DNA of 10,233 nucleotides from positions 1-10,233 of the forward strand of contig MCGE01000079.1 in assembly GCA_002105175.1 (NCBI GenBank). The letters are read 5' to 3'. This document shows positions 1 to 7,099 of the stretch, piece by piece. The translations under genes were made by a program, and so were the position numbers. The notes below the pieces were generated by a model. The model was not told where the DNA came from, made no database searches, and saw only the letters and a program-made list of their open reading frames with translations. This stretch comes from Absidia repens (lineage: Eukaryota > Mucoromycota > Mucoromycetes > Mucorales > Cunninghamellaceae). Each line of letters starts with the position of its first letter. Position 1 is the stretch's first letter.

Positions 1-449
1 ATGATAGGATGTACTCCTGCTCGGAATCGGCTTTGAATCATTGATTCGGAATCAATTTCGGCAAGTTCAGCAGCTTCAAACAGTCTTGCGTAGAATGTTC
101 GTGGATGTTCGTCAATACCTTGTACCATGTTGTTGAAGGCATACTCATATGTTTGTATGAGTTCAGGGGTGATATATTGATCCATTAATTTTTTCATGAC
201 TTCGGAGTATGAAAGTGGGTCTTTTGTTTTTTTTAGCAATTTGTTTACAAAAGTCCTAGCAGCGTGGTACAATTGTGTCTTGAGTATAATCAGCTTGCGA
301 TCTTCATCATTGATGTTTGAGAGTGCAAAGTAGTTATCCAATGTTTGTTTAAAATTTCTGAAGTCTTCTCCTTCGAATCCAGAAAAGGGCATTAGCTTCA
401 TTTTTGGTTGGTAGATAGGTCCGTTTGCCAACACAGTTTGTTCGTTCAT
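1..449 (-). CDS. Gag-like protein of an LTR retrotransposon, partial (runs off left edge)
   Basis: An uninterrupted frame of 149 codons starts at ATG 449-447 and continues past base 1, so the C-terminal part is outside the window. Visible features fit the capsid/Gag region of Ty3/gypsy-type elements: a 'MPFSGFEGEDFRNFKQTL' segment (residues 20-37; the F-x-G motif before the first capsid helices), an 'LYHAARTFVNKL' helix (60-71), a block where the family usually has its '...F' helix ('EVMKKLMDQYITPE', 83-96), then 'FNNMVQGIDEHPRTFYARL' (105-123) and 'FRAGVHP' near the edge, matching the family's usual 'F..GL' position. The role would be particle assembly and RNA packaging. The frame has no stops or frameshifts, unlike the decayed LTR copies to its right, so the element may be fairly young. 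A zinc knuckle and the pol genes would be expected to the left. Family assignment is from motif layout, not from a search. Confidence 0.8.
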   Translation of the reverse strand, partial: MNEQTVLANGPIYQPKMKLMPFSGFEGEDFRNFKQTLDNYFALSNINDEDRKLIILKTQLYHAARTFVNKLLKKTKDPLSYSEVMKKLMDQYITPELIQTYEYAFNNMVQGIDEHPRTFYARLFEAAELAEIDSESMIQSRFRAGVHPI

Positions 450-641
450 CTTGTTTTTGGTTTCCAATTTTGTATTTTTGAAAGTTTTGATAAATATTTC
501 GGAGGTAGGGTTTGTAAGTGTGGACGTTGCGTCTTGAAATCTTGGCAGAGTTTACTTGAGTTTGAGGTTATTAAAAGTTTTGAGTGATGTTTCTTTGGAA
601 ATTTTGAGTAAATATATCACCCCTGTAGTGAGCACCAAATA
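450..641 (-). other. retrotransposon leader with primer-binding-site-like sequence
   Basis: This 192-base stretch separates the Gag start codon from the LTR terminus at 642. Read on the minus strand, the LTR end ...AGCCGTAACA is followed after a few bases by TTTGGTGCTCACTAC, which begins with TGG as LTR-retrotransposon primer-binding sites do (complement of a tRNA 3' CCA). I cannot name the tRNA. The rest is AT-rich untranslated leader. The PBS call is an inference from position and the TGG start. Confidence 0.5.
626..640 (-). promoter_or_regulatory. putative primer-binding site (TGGTGCTCAC)
   Basis: On the minus strand TGGTGCTCAC (637-628) lies five bases after the proposed end of LTR copy A. 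This is where minus-strand DNA synthesis would be primed. The same decamer also occurs inside the LTR copies, so its identity as a PBS is not certain. Confidence 0.4.
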
Positions 642-1155
642 TGTTACGGCTAAATTTGGGTAAGAACTGGAGTTGTTTTTGTAGGTTTTTATATTTTTCT
701 GGGTTGAATAGGATGTCTTGAGTTATCCTTTAGTATAGTTTTTGCTTGTTAGAGCTTGAAAATAAATTTGTTCCTTAGCGGAATTTGAAATATCTTGTTC
801 CTGATTGAACAAAAATAATAGAGTAGTGAGCACCAGAACTTTTGTAGATAAAGTCCAACTGTAGAGAAAGTTTATAAAAAAATAAACTTAGAAGAAGTAA
901 AATAAAATAAAAAAAGAAAAGTATTGACCTTTGTTGGTTCAATAAAAATAAGTGTATAACACACAGTAAAAATAAAATAAAAAGAGGACTTGTAGTCAAA
1001 AATAAAAGGAGGTTTCTAGGATCCAATAGAAACAGTAGATAATTTGTGTGGTATAACCTTTGTACTAAGTTTTATTTGTTAATTGAGAAAACTGATAAAA
1101 AACTGAGAAAAAAAAAGAAAAGGATAATAATAAAAAGTTGCGATATATATACTAA
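642..1155 (-). repeat. LTR-like copy A (proposed 5' LTR of the Gag element)
   Basis: The left end on the plus strand is TGTTACGGCTAAATTTG, so on the minus strand the copy ends ...AGCCGTAACA, a typical LTR terminus (CA). It is collinear with copy C (2029-2545) along about 500 bases. The two share long exact strings, such as the one around 700-738 matching 2092-2134, and differ mainly by substitutions and length changes in A/T runs. Minus-strand AATAAA and a TATATATA stretch near 1145 could be LTR polyadenylation and promoter signals. Its position right upstream of the Gag start supports a role as the element's 5' LTR. The right boundary is given as the end of visible similarity; the true LTR may extend further. 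Confidence 0.6.
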
Positions 1156-1287
1156 ATAAAAGTTGATAAATATAAGGGTTCTGTTTTTTGGGGTTTTTTG
1201 TCTATGTATGAATTTTGCATTGTTTTGTTTACGTTGATGGCGGTATTTCATTTTTATATTTGTGGGGGACTATACATCTGAGAGGCC

Positions 1288-1303
1288 CCAGCTGATCAGC
1301 TGG
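1288..1303. repeat. 16-bp perfect palindrome
   Basis: CCAGCTGATCAGCTGG is its own reverse complement. It sits in a locally GC-rich island within AT-rich DNA. It could be a dimeric protein-binding site or the relic of a transposon end. No function can be assigned. Confidence 0.85.
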
Positions 1304-1360
1304 TTATATTAAAAATGTCCGCAGCAATGATGCTGGCGGTGTCATTGCTGATGCTGTTGT

Positions 1361-1385
1361 GTTGTTGTTGTTGTTGTTGTTGTTT
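1361..1385. repeat. GTT trinucleotide microsatellite
   Basis: About eight GTT units, preceded by imperfect GCT/GAT triplets from about 1340. A comparable GAT/GTT array lies to the right of LTR copy C (2671-2715), so the array may belong to the LTR family. Confidence 0.85.
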
Positions 1386-1403
1386 TCGTTATCGTCGACA
1401 AGG

Positions 1404-1479
1404 GTGTTACGGCTAATTTTGGTTGTCAGGTCGTAACTGGAGTGTTACGGCTAATTTTGGTTGTTAGGTCGTAACTGGA
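1404..1479 (-). repeat. 38-bp tandem duplication of the LTR terminus
   Basis: Two adjacent copies (1404-1441 and 1442-1479) begin GTGTTACGGCTAATTTTGGT and differ visibly at one base (C/T in TTGTCAGG versus TTGTTAGG). Each carries the TGTTACGGCTAA end shared with the LTR copies, so the LTR edge itself is duplicated. Confidence 0.85.
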
Positions 1480-2026
1480 ATTTGTTTTTGTAGGTTTTAT
1501 TTTTTATAGAGTGAGCACCAGAACTTTTTAGGATTAAGTTCAACCAATTGAAGCTTCAAAGGCTTAAAGATAATGTAGGACTAAACTTGAGAGTCAAGTA
1601 AGGATGTATTACTTTCAAAGATGAAAATAATAAGGCCAATAAAATAAGTAGTGACTTAGATCAAGTCAAAAAAAATAAAGTGAAGCGAGATTCAGACTCA
1701 GCTGTCAAAAATATATAATAAAAGTATTCCAAAGTGTGGAATAATAGGAAGCCAACAAGTAGGGAGGTTTAAAAAAAACCTTTATAATAAATTTATTTAA
1801 AAAATAATAAGTGATCAAAGATAAAATGTTCAAAGATAATTTTTCTTTTTGATATTTTTTTTTCAAGGTATTTATACTAAAATTTTTAAGGTTTAACACA
1901 TCTGGTACTGAGTGTCAGGTTGTAAACTTCATCATTTGTTTCAGCACTTCAATCTCCTTCATTCATCGCCCAGGCGAACAATTTTCCAGCCGAACAATTC
2001 AAGAAGTCCAATATCATCATTCACAA
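1443..2026 (-). repeat. LTR-like copy B
   Basis: It starts TGTTACGGCTAATTTTGG on the plus strand and shares the GTTTTTGTAGGTTTT and GTGAGCACCAGAACTTTT blocks with copies A, C and D. Its middle has diverged. A minus-strand TATAAATA (1876-1869) matches one in copy D and would lie in the promoter part of a minus-oriented LTR. Its right end (ATCATTCACA) lies directly against the start of copy C at 2029. Boundaries are by eye. Confidence 0.5.
1869..1876 (-). promoter_or_regulatory. TATA box-like site in LTR copy B
   Basis: The minus strand reads AGTATAAATACC. The same element is found in LTR copy D at 3277-3270, with differing flanks, which fits a retained LTR core promoter. Whether it is active is unknown. 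Confidence 0.4.
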
Positions 2027-2028
2027 GG

Positions 2029-2545
2029 TGTGCGGCTAAATTTGTTATTTTAGTCCAACTGGATTGTGTTTTTGTAGGTTTTTTATGTTTTTCTGGGTTG
2101 AATAGGATGTCTTGAGTTATCCTTTAGTATAGCTTTTGCTTGTTTAGAGCTTGAAAATAATTTGTTCCTTGGGCGGAATTTGAATATATTGTTCCTGAAT
2201 CGGACAAAAAATAGAATTGATAGTAGTGAGCACCAGAACTTTTGTAGATAAAGTCCAACTGTAGAAAAGTTTATAAAAAATAAACTTGGAAAAGTAAAAT
2301 AAAATAAAAAAGAAAAGTATTGACCTTTGTTGGTTCAATAAAAATATAGTGTATAACACACAGTAAAATAAAATAAAAAAGAGGACTTGTAGTCAAAAAA
2401 AAGAAGGTTTCTATAATCCAATAGAAACAGTAGATAATTTGGTGGTTAAAAAAACCTTTGTACTAAGTTTTATTTGTTAATTGAGAAAACTGATAAAAAA
2501 CTAAAGAAAAAAAGAAAATTAAAAAATTGGGATATATATATATGA
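2029..2545 (-). repeat. LTR-like copy C
   Basis: It starts TGTGCGGCTAAATTTG on the plus strand (the TGTTACGG terminus in mutated form) and follows copy A nearly throughout: the CTGGGTTGAATAGGATGTCT block, AGAGCTTGAAAATAA, GTGAGCACCAGAACTTTTG, TATTGACCTTTGTTGGTTCA, GTGTATAACACACAGT, and an AT-rich end with a run of TA. Differences from A are scattered substitutions and A/T-run length changes. There is no Gag reading frame next to it, so it is a solo or truncated LTR. Confidence 0.65.
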
Positions 2546-2566
2546 AAATAAAAATTTAAAATGGAC

Positions 2567-2634
2567 TGAAAAAGACATCGGGGTAAAAAATACGCAGGTG
2601 AAAAAAAGACACCGGGGTAAAAAATACGCAAGTG
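2567..2634. repeat. 34-bp direct tandem repeat, two units
   Basis: Units 2567-2600 and 2601-2634 share the core CGGGGTAAAAAATACGCA. They differ at the first two bases and at two transitions (GACATCGG/GACACCGG and GCAGGTG/GCAAGTG). It is a short enhancer-like duplication within the LTR-derived block; the function is unknown. Confidence 0.85.
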
Positions 2635-2670
2635 TAATGTGTAACAATCAATAAAAACTTAGGGAGCTTA

Positions 2671-2715
2671 TTGATGTTGATGTTGTTGATGTTGATGTTG
2701 TAGATGTTGTTGTTG
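2671..2715. repeat. GAT/GTT trinucleotide array
   Basis: Alternating TTGATG and TTG units occupy about 45 bases. It lies on the same side of LTR copy C as the GTT array does of copy A. Confidence 0.85.
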
Positions 2716-3203
2716 GGAGCGGACTCAGGCCGATCCTCAACATTTGATATAGCTAGATACTGGTTAGGTTTTGTTTTTTGTTATGGCTGTTTTAAGTTTT
2801 TGATATAACTTGATACCGACTAGGTTTTGTTGATAGTAAGATTTGGTAGACTTACAATGGTTTCTTGCACCAAATGTATAAGGTAGTTTAGATTTCTGAT
2901 CTATCTTTTTGATGAGGGTTAAGAATGCTTTGAATGTTTTGGTTCCTGGCGGAGTTTCATAAATGAGAAAACCAAGTATGATTTTTATCAATTATGTCGA
3001 TGATAATAAGCAGTGAGCACCACAACTTTTGTAGATAAAGTCCAACTTGTTGGAGAAGACGCTAGAAATTAAGTAGAAATAAAAAGAATACAATTGACTT
3101 CGAATAAAATAAAAATAAGTTTCAAAGTTAAGTAGAAACAATAAAGGGTTTAATGGTTAAAAAAAGTTTTACCAAGTTTTATTTGTGCTAATGAGAAAAC
3201 TTG

Positions 3204-3233
<30 letters not shown>
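3204..3233. repeat. A30 homopolymer
   Basis: Thirty consecutive A bases on the plus strand inside LTR copy D. The matching spots in copies A and C are A runs broken by G. This is a likely site of length error. Confidence 0.95.
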
Positions 3234-3235
<2 letters not shown>

Positions 3236-3269
3236 GAAGAACCAAGTTTTTTCTGTGATGTATCGAGAG

Positions 3270-3277
3270 TATTTATA
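3270..3277 (-). promoter_or_regulatory. TATA box-like site in LTR copy D
   Basis: The minus strand reads TAGTATAAATACTC. It is the counterpart of the site in copy B. Confidence 0.4.
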
Positions 3278-3439
3278 CTATAAGTTTTACTGAATGAACT
3301 GATTGAGAGTAAACGCCGAACTAACTCAATTATAAATGAATTGATTCATCATTAGTCTAGTTCACTTCATTAACATCAAATACTGCCTGTAAATCATAGG
3401 GCTCGACAATAGTCTGATTTGACTATCATTAAGTAGAGG

Positions 3440-3822
3440 TTTTGGGTGTCAGAGCTTGAAAACTAAATATCCAACACATTTCAACCACTACAGTCACACT
3501 TTTCAACATCCAGTTCTCTCAATTTTAGTAATTCTGTTCTTTTGTGGGGGGGGTTGCACCCTTTCTTTTTTAACCAGTCAAGCATAAGTTCTCTTTTTAG
3601 GAACCAGAGCCAGTGCCTTTTTCAGCTTCTCCAAAAATAAATTCAGAAGAGTAAAAAGACAAAAAAAAGTGTCAGGATTCACATACTGTGCATAAAATAA
3701 AAATTGCGTGGAGACAAAAAGTAATGTGGTAAAACAGTAACATTTTATTTCAATATAATACCTATTCTACATACTAATAATACTATCACTACTATATTTG
3801 ATCAACGGAGTATATGCTATTT
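3440..3822. other. AT-rich stretch without a gene
   Basis: No supported coding region. At about 3449-3469 the string AGAGCTTGAAAACTAAAT resembles AGAGCTTGAAAATAAAT in LTR copies A and C, so a small LTR fragment may be present. A G8 run lies near 3546. Confidence 0.35.
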
Positions 3823-4086
3823 CTATGGGACGCCATATTGAATATCATATCGCAAAAAGCAGGTTGTCCATTCCAAGACCATAATCGCTTTGCCCAACAA
3901 CGTAGATTCTATCAGCGATTCACCTAATCCAGTCCAGGAACGCCGCATGACCACTGAGCCCACTTGCATGTTACCATTCCATATCAGAAACATGTCGACT
4001 AAATCCTTCAACCAAAATGAAAGAGTTTCCCACTGTATTTTGCCATGCCCTTTCTCAAAACCCTCTAAATCTAACAAAAATCCCAC
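3823..4086 (-). other. uncertain ORF, 87 codons, no recognised family
   Basis: A minus-strand open frame ends at a TAG (3825-3823), with its last 60 codons of non-repetitive, ordinary amino-acid composition (many W, L, G; for example 'MRRSWTGLGESLIEST'). There is no ATG at its 5' end; the first possible start is a GTG, so if real it is an internal or terminal exon. The plus strand has a comparably long open frame over the same bases (about 85 codons to 4093), so neither direction can be chosen. I recognise no domain. It could be a decayed transposon or host gene piece, or chance. Confidence 0.2.
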
Positions 4087-4424
4087 TCCATGATATCAGA
4101 CCTCGGAGGACAACAATGTAGAGAAAAAAAGGAAGAAGAAAAGGAGAAAAAATTAGGAGACCTTTAAAAATCCAATTGAAATTCCGCTTTCTGGTCCGCG
4201 CATATGCTCCAAAATGTGCGCAGTGAGATAAAAATTGGCTGGCTGACCACAAAACAGTATTCCACAGTACCATTCGAAGTCAAAAAAAAAAAAAGGTAAA
4301 AGTATATGTACGAGCGATAATAAAATGGTCTTTTAAAAAAAAATTGGTATCATAATAATTTCAAACCAAACATCAAGTTCTTTTGCACATTATGGGCGTT
4401 CTACAACTAAAAATGTGACAAGCC

Positions 4425-4760
4425 CTTTATATGAGTCCGTTCCCTGGGTGCAACAACACGCCAAGCATTGTAAATCAAATAATGTAGGTGGCTCCCTGAA
4501 GGACCGCGCCACCGGAATACCATAGTCTGGATAGTATAATCAAATAAAAACTAAATGATTTTTGAAACTTGTGGGCAAGGGGAAGGGGATTTATACTATT
4601 TTTATAATGAGGAATACGATATACGTAAGGATGTGTGGGGTCTAAAACGGCGGTGATAAGAGATGACTTGTGTACAAAATCTACAGGGTGGTGCAATATC
4701 ACCAGTAGCGGAAAGGTCCACAGTATAGAGTGAGCATCAGAGCTTTTTAGGCAGTCATTG
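4425..4760 (-). repeat. possible diverged LTR (copy E)
   Basis: On the plus strand TATAGAGTGAGCATCAGAGCTTTTTAGG (read in two parts around 4725-4751) closely resembles TATAGAGTGAGCACCAGAACTTTTTAGG in LTR copy B (1506-1532). To its left on the minus strand come a GC-rich block (near 4490-4515) and ACTCATATAAAGGG (4436-4423), a good TATA-type site. This is consistent with another LTR family member or relative, but ends and a second copy are not visible. Confidence 0.3.
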
Positions 4761-4799
4761 ACATACATAATCTCAGGAAATACAACCATCACACATCAA

Positions 4800-5260
4800 A
4801 ATTCATTATTCACTCGACTATAATCTATTCACTAATTACCCCATACACACATACATATATATCTATATATCATATAATTAACATTTTTATTATATAAAAG
4901 CAAACAAAATAATAATTCGACGCTAGTTTCAATCATCAATGCGATCCGATTCTATTCTATTCTAAGCTAACCTAAACTATCAGTCTCTACTTGCGTCCAT
5001 TCATCCATTGGCCTCAGTTAGCTACTTGGGTATAGTGTGCATCACGTCTTCACAGATAAAAAATAAATAAATTCATACAGTGAAGGCAAAGAGCTAAAAA
5101 AAAAAAATAGTAAAATCATGTCAGCTATTAGCCCTCGCCGTTTGTTACCTTTATTTTCAAATTGTATAATGTCTACAAGTGTAAGAACCGTTTTCATAAT
5201 ACAGACGCGAATTGTATAGCAGAGACTTGGTAGGCACACAAAGGGGTTTGTCAGATCACT
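4800..5260. other. AT-rich intergenic stretch, nothing recognised
   Basis: TA-rich simple sequence (ACATACATATATATCTATATATCAT around 4850) and short A runs. A 65-codon minus-strand frame at 5042-5239 is F/L-rich and has no support. Confidence 0.4.
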
Positions 5261-5269
5261 GTAGTAACC

Positions 5270-5546
5270 CTAGATGATGATAGAGAGAAGAACAAAGAAT
5301 AGTATTAGAAACATGTCAATACTGACTTCGTCTACTGTTTTATACTTGTGATTTTCCCAACAGGCAAATGAGCCCCAGTATTTCAAGGCACCAAATAAAA
5401 ATAACTACAGCAGAGGAAAAAAAAAAGACTAGTGAGAATTAGTGCTATTCATTAAAACTGAGGATGAGTACTTACTCATAAACGCCATAATTGACAAACA
5501 GTTCCAGTCTTCTGAAAATTACCAACACCAAAGAAGGTGAACACAT
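5270..5546 (-). other. candidate two-exon small gene around a well-formed intron
   Basis: On the minus strand a GTAAGT donor at 5475, a CACTAAT branch-like motif and a long T run ending CTGCTGTAG (AG at 5406-5405) define a 71-nt intron. The exon after it (5404-5270) is open for 44 codons to a TAG, with a charged stretch 'CWENHKYKTVDEVSIDM' followed by a hydrophobic tail, as in a small membrane protein. The exon before it can start at ATG 5546. However, the three upstream frames do not join the downstream open frame cleanly: the matching phase meets TGA just before the donor. Either the coding model is wrong, a base is missing, or this is a spliced untranslated or non-coding transcript. It lies downstream of, and in the same direction as, the VC0807-like gene. 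No family recognised. Confidence 0.35.
5405..5475 (-). other. predicted spliceosomal intron (71 nt)
   Basis: GTAAGT donor, CTAAT branch-like motif, T-rich tract and TAG acceptor, all in normal order and spacing and similar to the introns of the two recognised genes. This supports a minus-strand transcript even though the protein is unclear. Confidence 0.5.
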
Positions 5547-5559
5547 TCGTGGGCCTTGA

Positions 5560-5925
5560 GACAATCAAGGACAATCTACTATACATTGAATCGCAAACAT
5601 ATTGCAGCTATTTGTTATTGGTAGGCCTAGGATTCATCTAAACACCTCAAATATTACTGAGAGAGCAGTTTTTGTTGCTGTTATTTCCATTAATTGCGAT
5701 CGTCAAGGTATTTGTTGAAATCGTAAAATGCGAAAGACATGATAAAATTGATGTAGTGCACGCGGTATTTAAATACGAAAAATATTGTTTTCCCACCAGC
5801 CAAGATCATAATCAGCATTTATGCGTATGAAACAGTTTACTTATATGGTATACCCAGATTGCATTTACAAATGATGAGATCTGATGTAGGTTGAAAAAGA
5901 AATTTATGGGCGACCAAAATGTAAT
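5560..5925. other. spacer; possible upstream part of the 5270-5546 unit
   Basis: No secure gene. On the minus strand an ATG near 5741 opens 16 codons before a stop and is preceded by TATTTAAATACC, a TATA-like site. This could be the true start of the candidate gene, with further exons or lost bases in between. Confidence 0.25.
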
Positions 5926-5931
5926 TTTATT
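5926..5931 (-). terminator. polyadenylation signal AATAAA of the VC0807-like gene
   Basis: Minus-strand AATAAA about 96 bases beyond the stop codon at 6027, in AT-rich DNA. The position suits 3' end formation of this gene. Confidence 0.45.
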
Positions 5932-6026
5932 TCAAGTACAAAAAGATAATAATAATAATGATGATATGTAATGATATTGATAACTAAACTATATATATTC
6001 TAATAAACTATGGTAATATTTTTTTT

Positions 6027-6949
6027 CTAAACAATAGTCTCGTTACCATGAGATTCTTGTGAAGGATAATCGGAAGAATAATCATTTTCCCTGATCCATT
6101 GTTCAGAAAAGGCAGCACATCGTTTTCTAAGTCGATGAGACATATAAGTAACCGTAGCGGTCACGGTTATAAATAGAACAGCAACAACAATAGTACCAGA
6201 TAACATGATGATGTCCACCGACAAAGTTGTTGCTTCGATCAGGATAACCTTGATAATGAATTCCAACATCAAAGTGCTTCCCCAAAGCGCAGTATAGATA
6301 AAGTTATGACGACGGAAGTCAGGCATATAAGTCCAGTAAAACTCGGGTCGGTTAAGCGAGAGGATGTTGTCCCTCATAATCAGTCCACTCCAGAGGAGGT
6401 AATTCAGACAGCATTTGTTGGACAACAAGAAATGTCAATGGATAGAGCTTGAACCAACGAGTTTCCAATGGGATCAAAGTGACTAAGAAAAACAGTGCAA
6501 TCACAGCAGAGGTAGTGGAATCACGCAAAAGAGCCAATCGCGCATCACCTATACAAAAAAATCCATCGCAATGATTGGTAGAAAGTTAGCACCGATTTTC
6601 TTTTTCCTGGGACCGTCACTTCTTTAAACTTTAAAAACTTACCACTGACCAGAGTCAAGATACCAGATAAAACAAACGAGAAAATACAGATACAGCCAAT
6701 GACTTCGATCCGGCGTTTGATGATAAAACTGATGATAACGTGAAGTAAAGGAGGAATACCAGATAATACTAGCGCAAGAAGTTGGCTGATATAATTTTTC
6801 AAAATATAGTAAAGAGCCAAAGGAAGACCAATATCGACAATTAGCAAAACGGCAAACGTTCGGATCTGTCTAAAAAGTGCAGCACGGTATTCTTTTTTGT
6901 TCACGGCCTCCTTTTCCTTCTTAAGTGCGGCATCATCGTTGAGGTCCAT
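6027..6949 (-). CDS. multi-pass membrane protein resembling the VC0807 family, one intron, apparent frameshift
   Basis: ATG at 6949 opens 'MDLNDDAALKKEKEAVNKKE', a charged cytosolic-type N-terminus. Exon 1 is 6949-6643, the intron 6642-6549 (94 nt; GTAAGT donor, GCTAAC branch at 6590-6585, GTATAG acceptor) and exon 2 6548-6027. The join reads VS-G-DARLALLRDSTTSAV in frame. About 275 residues with six hydrophobic segments: near 31-50, 54-77, 82-103, 112-128 and two more after the 'MPDFRRHNFIYTALWG' stretch. Proline-containing helices and the DARxALLRD loop recall bacterial and fungal VC0807-type proteins of unknown biochemical role; this is from memory of the family. Frame 1 stops at TAA 6354-6352, while the conserved-looking continuation 'EFYWTYMPDFRR' lies one base out (+1). 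So a base is extra, or two are missing, between about 6373 and 6352. Pseudogenisation or assembly error are both possible; the rest of both frames is intact. Confidence 0.7.
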
Positions 6950-7039
6950 TTTTGATACTGACGATAGATCTTGTTGATCTACGTTTTTACTAATGGATCA
7001 CTAGGGGAAGTGTAAGCAAATTGGTTTGACATTTATGTG

Positions 7040-7044
7040 TATAT

Positions 7045-7046
<2 letters not shown>
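7040..7046 (-). promoter_or_regulatory. TATA-like element upstream of the VC0807-like gene
   Basis: The minus strand reads CTTTATATACAC directly after the CT tract, about 90 bases before the ATG at 6949. The spacing suits a fungal core promoter. Confidence 0.4.

Positions 7047-7092
<46 letters not shown>
7047..7092 (-). repeat. (AG)23 dinucleotide repeat, (CT)23 on the gene's strand
   Basis: Twenty-three perfect AG units on the plus strand. Seen from the minus-strand gene it is a CT tract about 100 bases before the start codon; pyrimidine-rich tracts are common in fungal promoters near the transcription start. It could also be a plain microsatellite. Confidence 0.9.
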
Positions 7093-7096
<4 letters not shown>

Positions 7097-7099
7097 AGA

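Larger units (their letters stand above)
1156..1403. other. spacer between LTR copies A and B; T/G-rich with palindrome and GTT array
   Basis: No gene is supported here. It holds a T/G-rich stretch, a 16-bp palindrome at 1288-1303 and a GTT trinucleotide array at about 1361-1385. It may include the upstream (U3) part of LTR copy A. A short minus-strand reading over the array gives a glutamine run and a brief open frame, too little to call a protein. Confidence 0.4.
2546..2778. other. spacer between LTR copies C and D with two tandem arrays
   Basis: No gene is supported. It contains a two-unit 34-bp tandem repeat (2567-2634) and a GAT/GTT trinucleotide array (2671-2715), then a short non-repetitive stretch. 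Part of it may be the U3 region of LTR copy C. Confidence 0.4.
2779..3430 (-). repeat. LTR-like copy D, diverged
   Basis: The left end TGTTATGGCTGTTTTAAG resembles the TGTTACGGCTAA terminus. Shared blocks are GTGAGCACCACAACTTTTGTAG (3013 on), AAAGTCCAACT, AAGTAGAAACA, AAGTTTTATTTGTGCTAATG, then a long A run and a minus-strand TATAAATA (3277-3270). Its inner half (about 2790-3010) is unlike copies A and C, and includes a 75-codon minus-strand frame that I do not accept as a gene. The right boundary is uncertain. Confidence 0.45.

Noticed and set aside
775..1026. 83-codon minus-strand frame
   Set aside because: Lies inside LTR copy A, is mostly F/L/I from A/T runs, and is not preserved in the matching part of copy C.
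1705..2359. Minus- and plus-strand frames of 64-71 codons
   Set aside because: Fall across LTR copies B and C, are low-complexity or cross the B/C boundary, and have no recognisable domain.
1404..2715. Possible CRISPR-like array
   Set aside because: The repeats are direct tandem duplications or microsatellites with no unique spacers, in a eukaryotic setting.
2764..2991. 75-codon minus-strand frame with Lys/Thr-rich sequence
   Set aside because: Lies within diverged LTR copy D; no family recognised and no start context.
4055..4273. 72-codon minus-strand frame with hydrophobic run
   Set aside because: Hydrophobicity comes from T-rich stretches; overlaps the end of the uncertain 3823-4086 frame in another phase with no splice link.
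4475..4792. 105-codon minus-strand ORF
   Set aside because: It spans the LTR-like GTGAGCATCAGAGC block and a GC-rich promoter-like region, has no recognised domain, and fits a chance frame in a diverged LTR.
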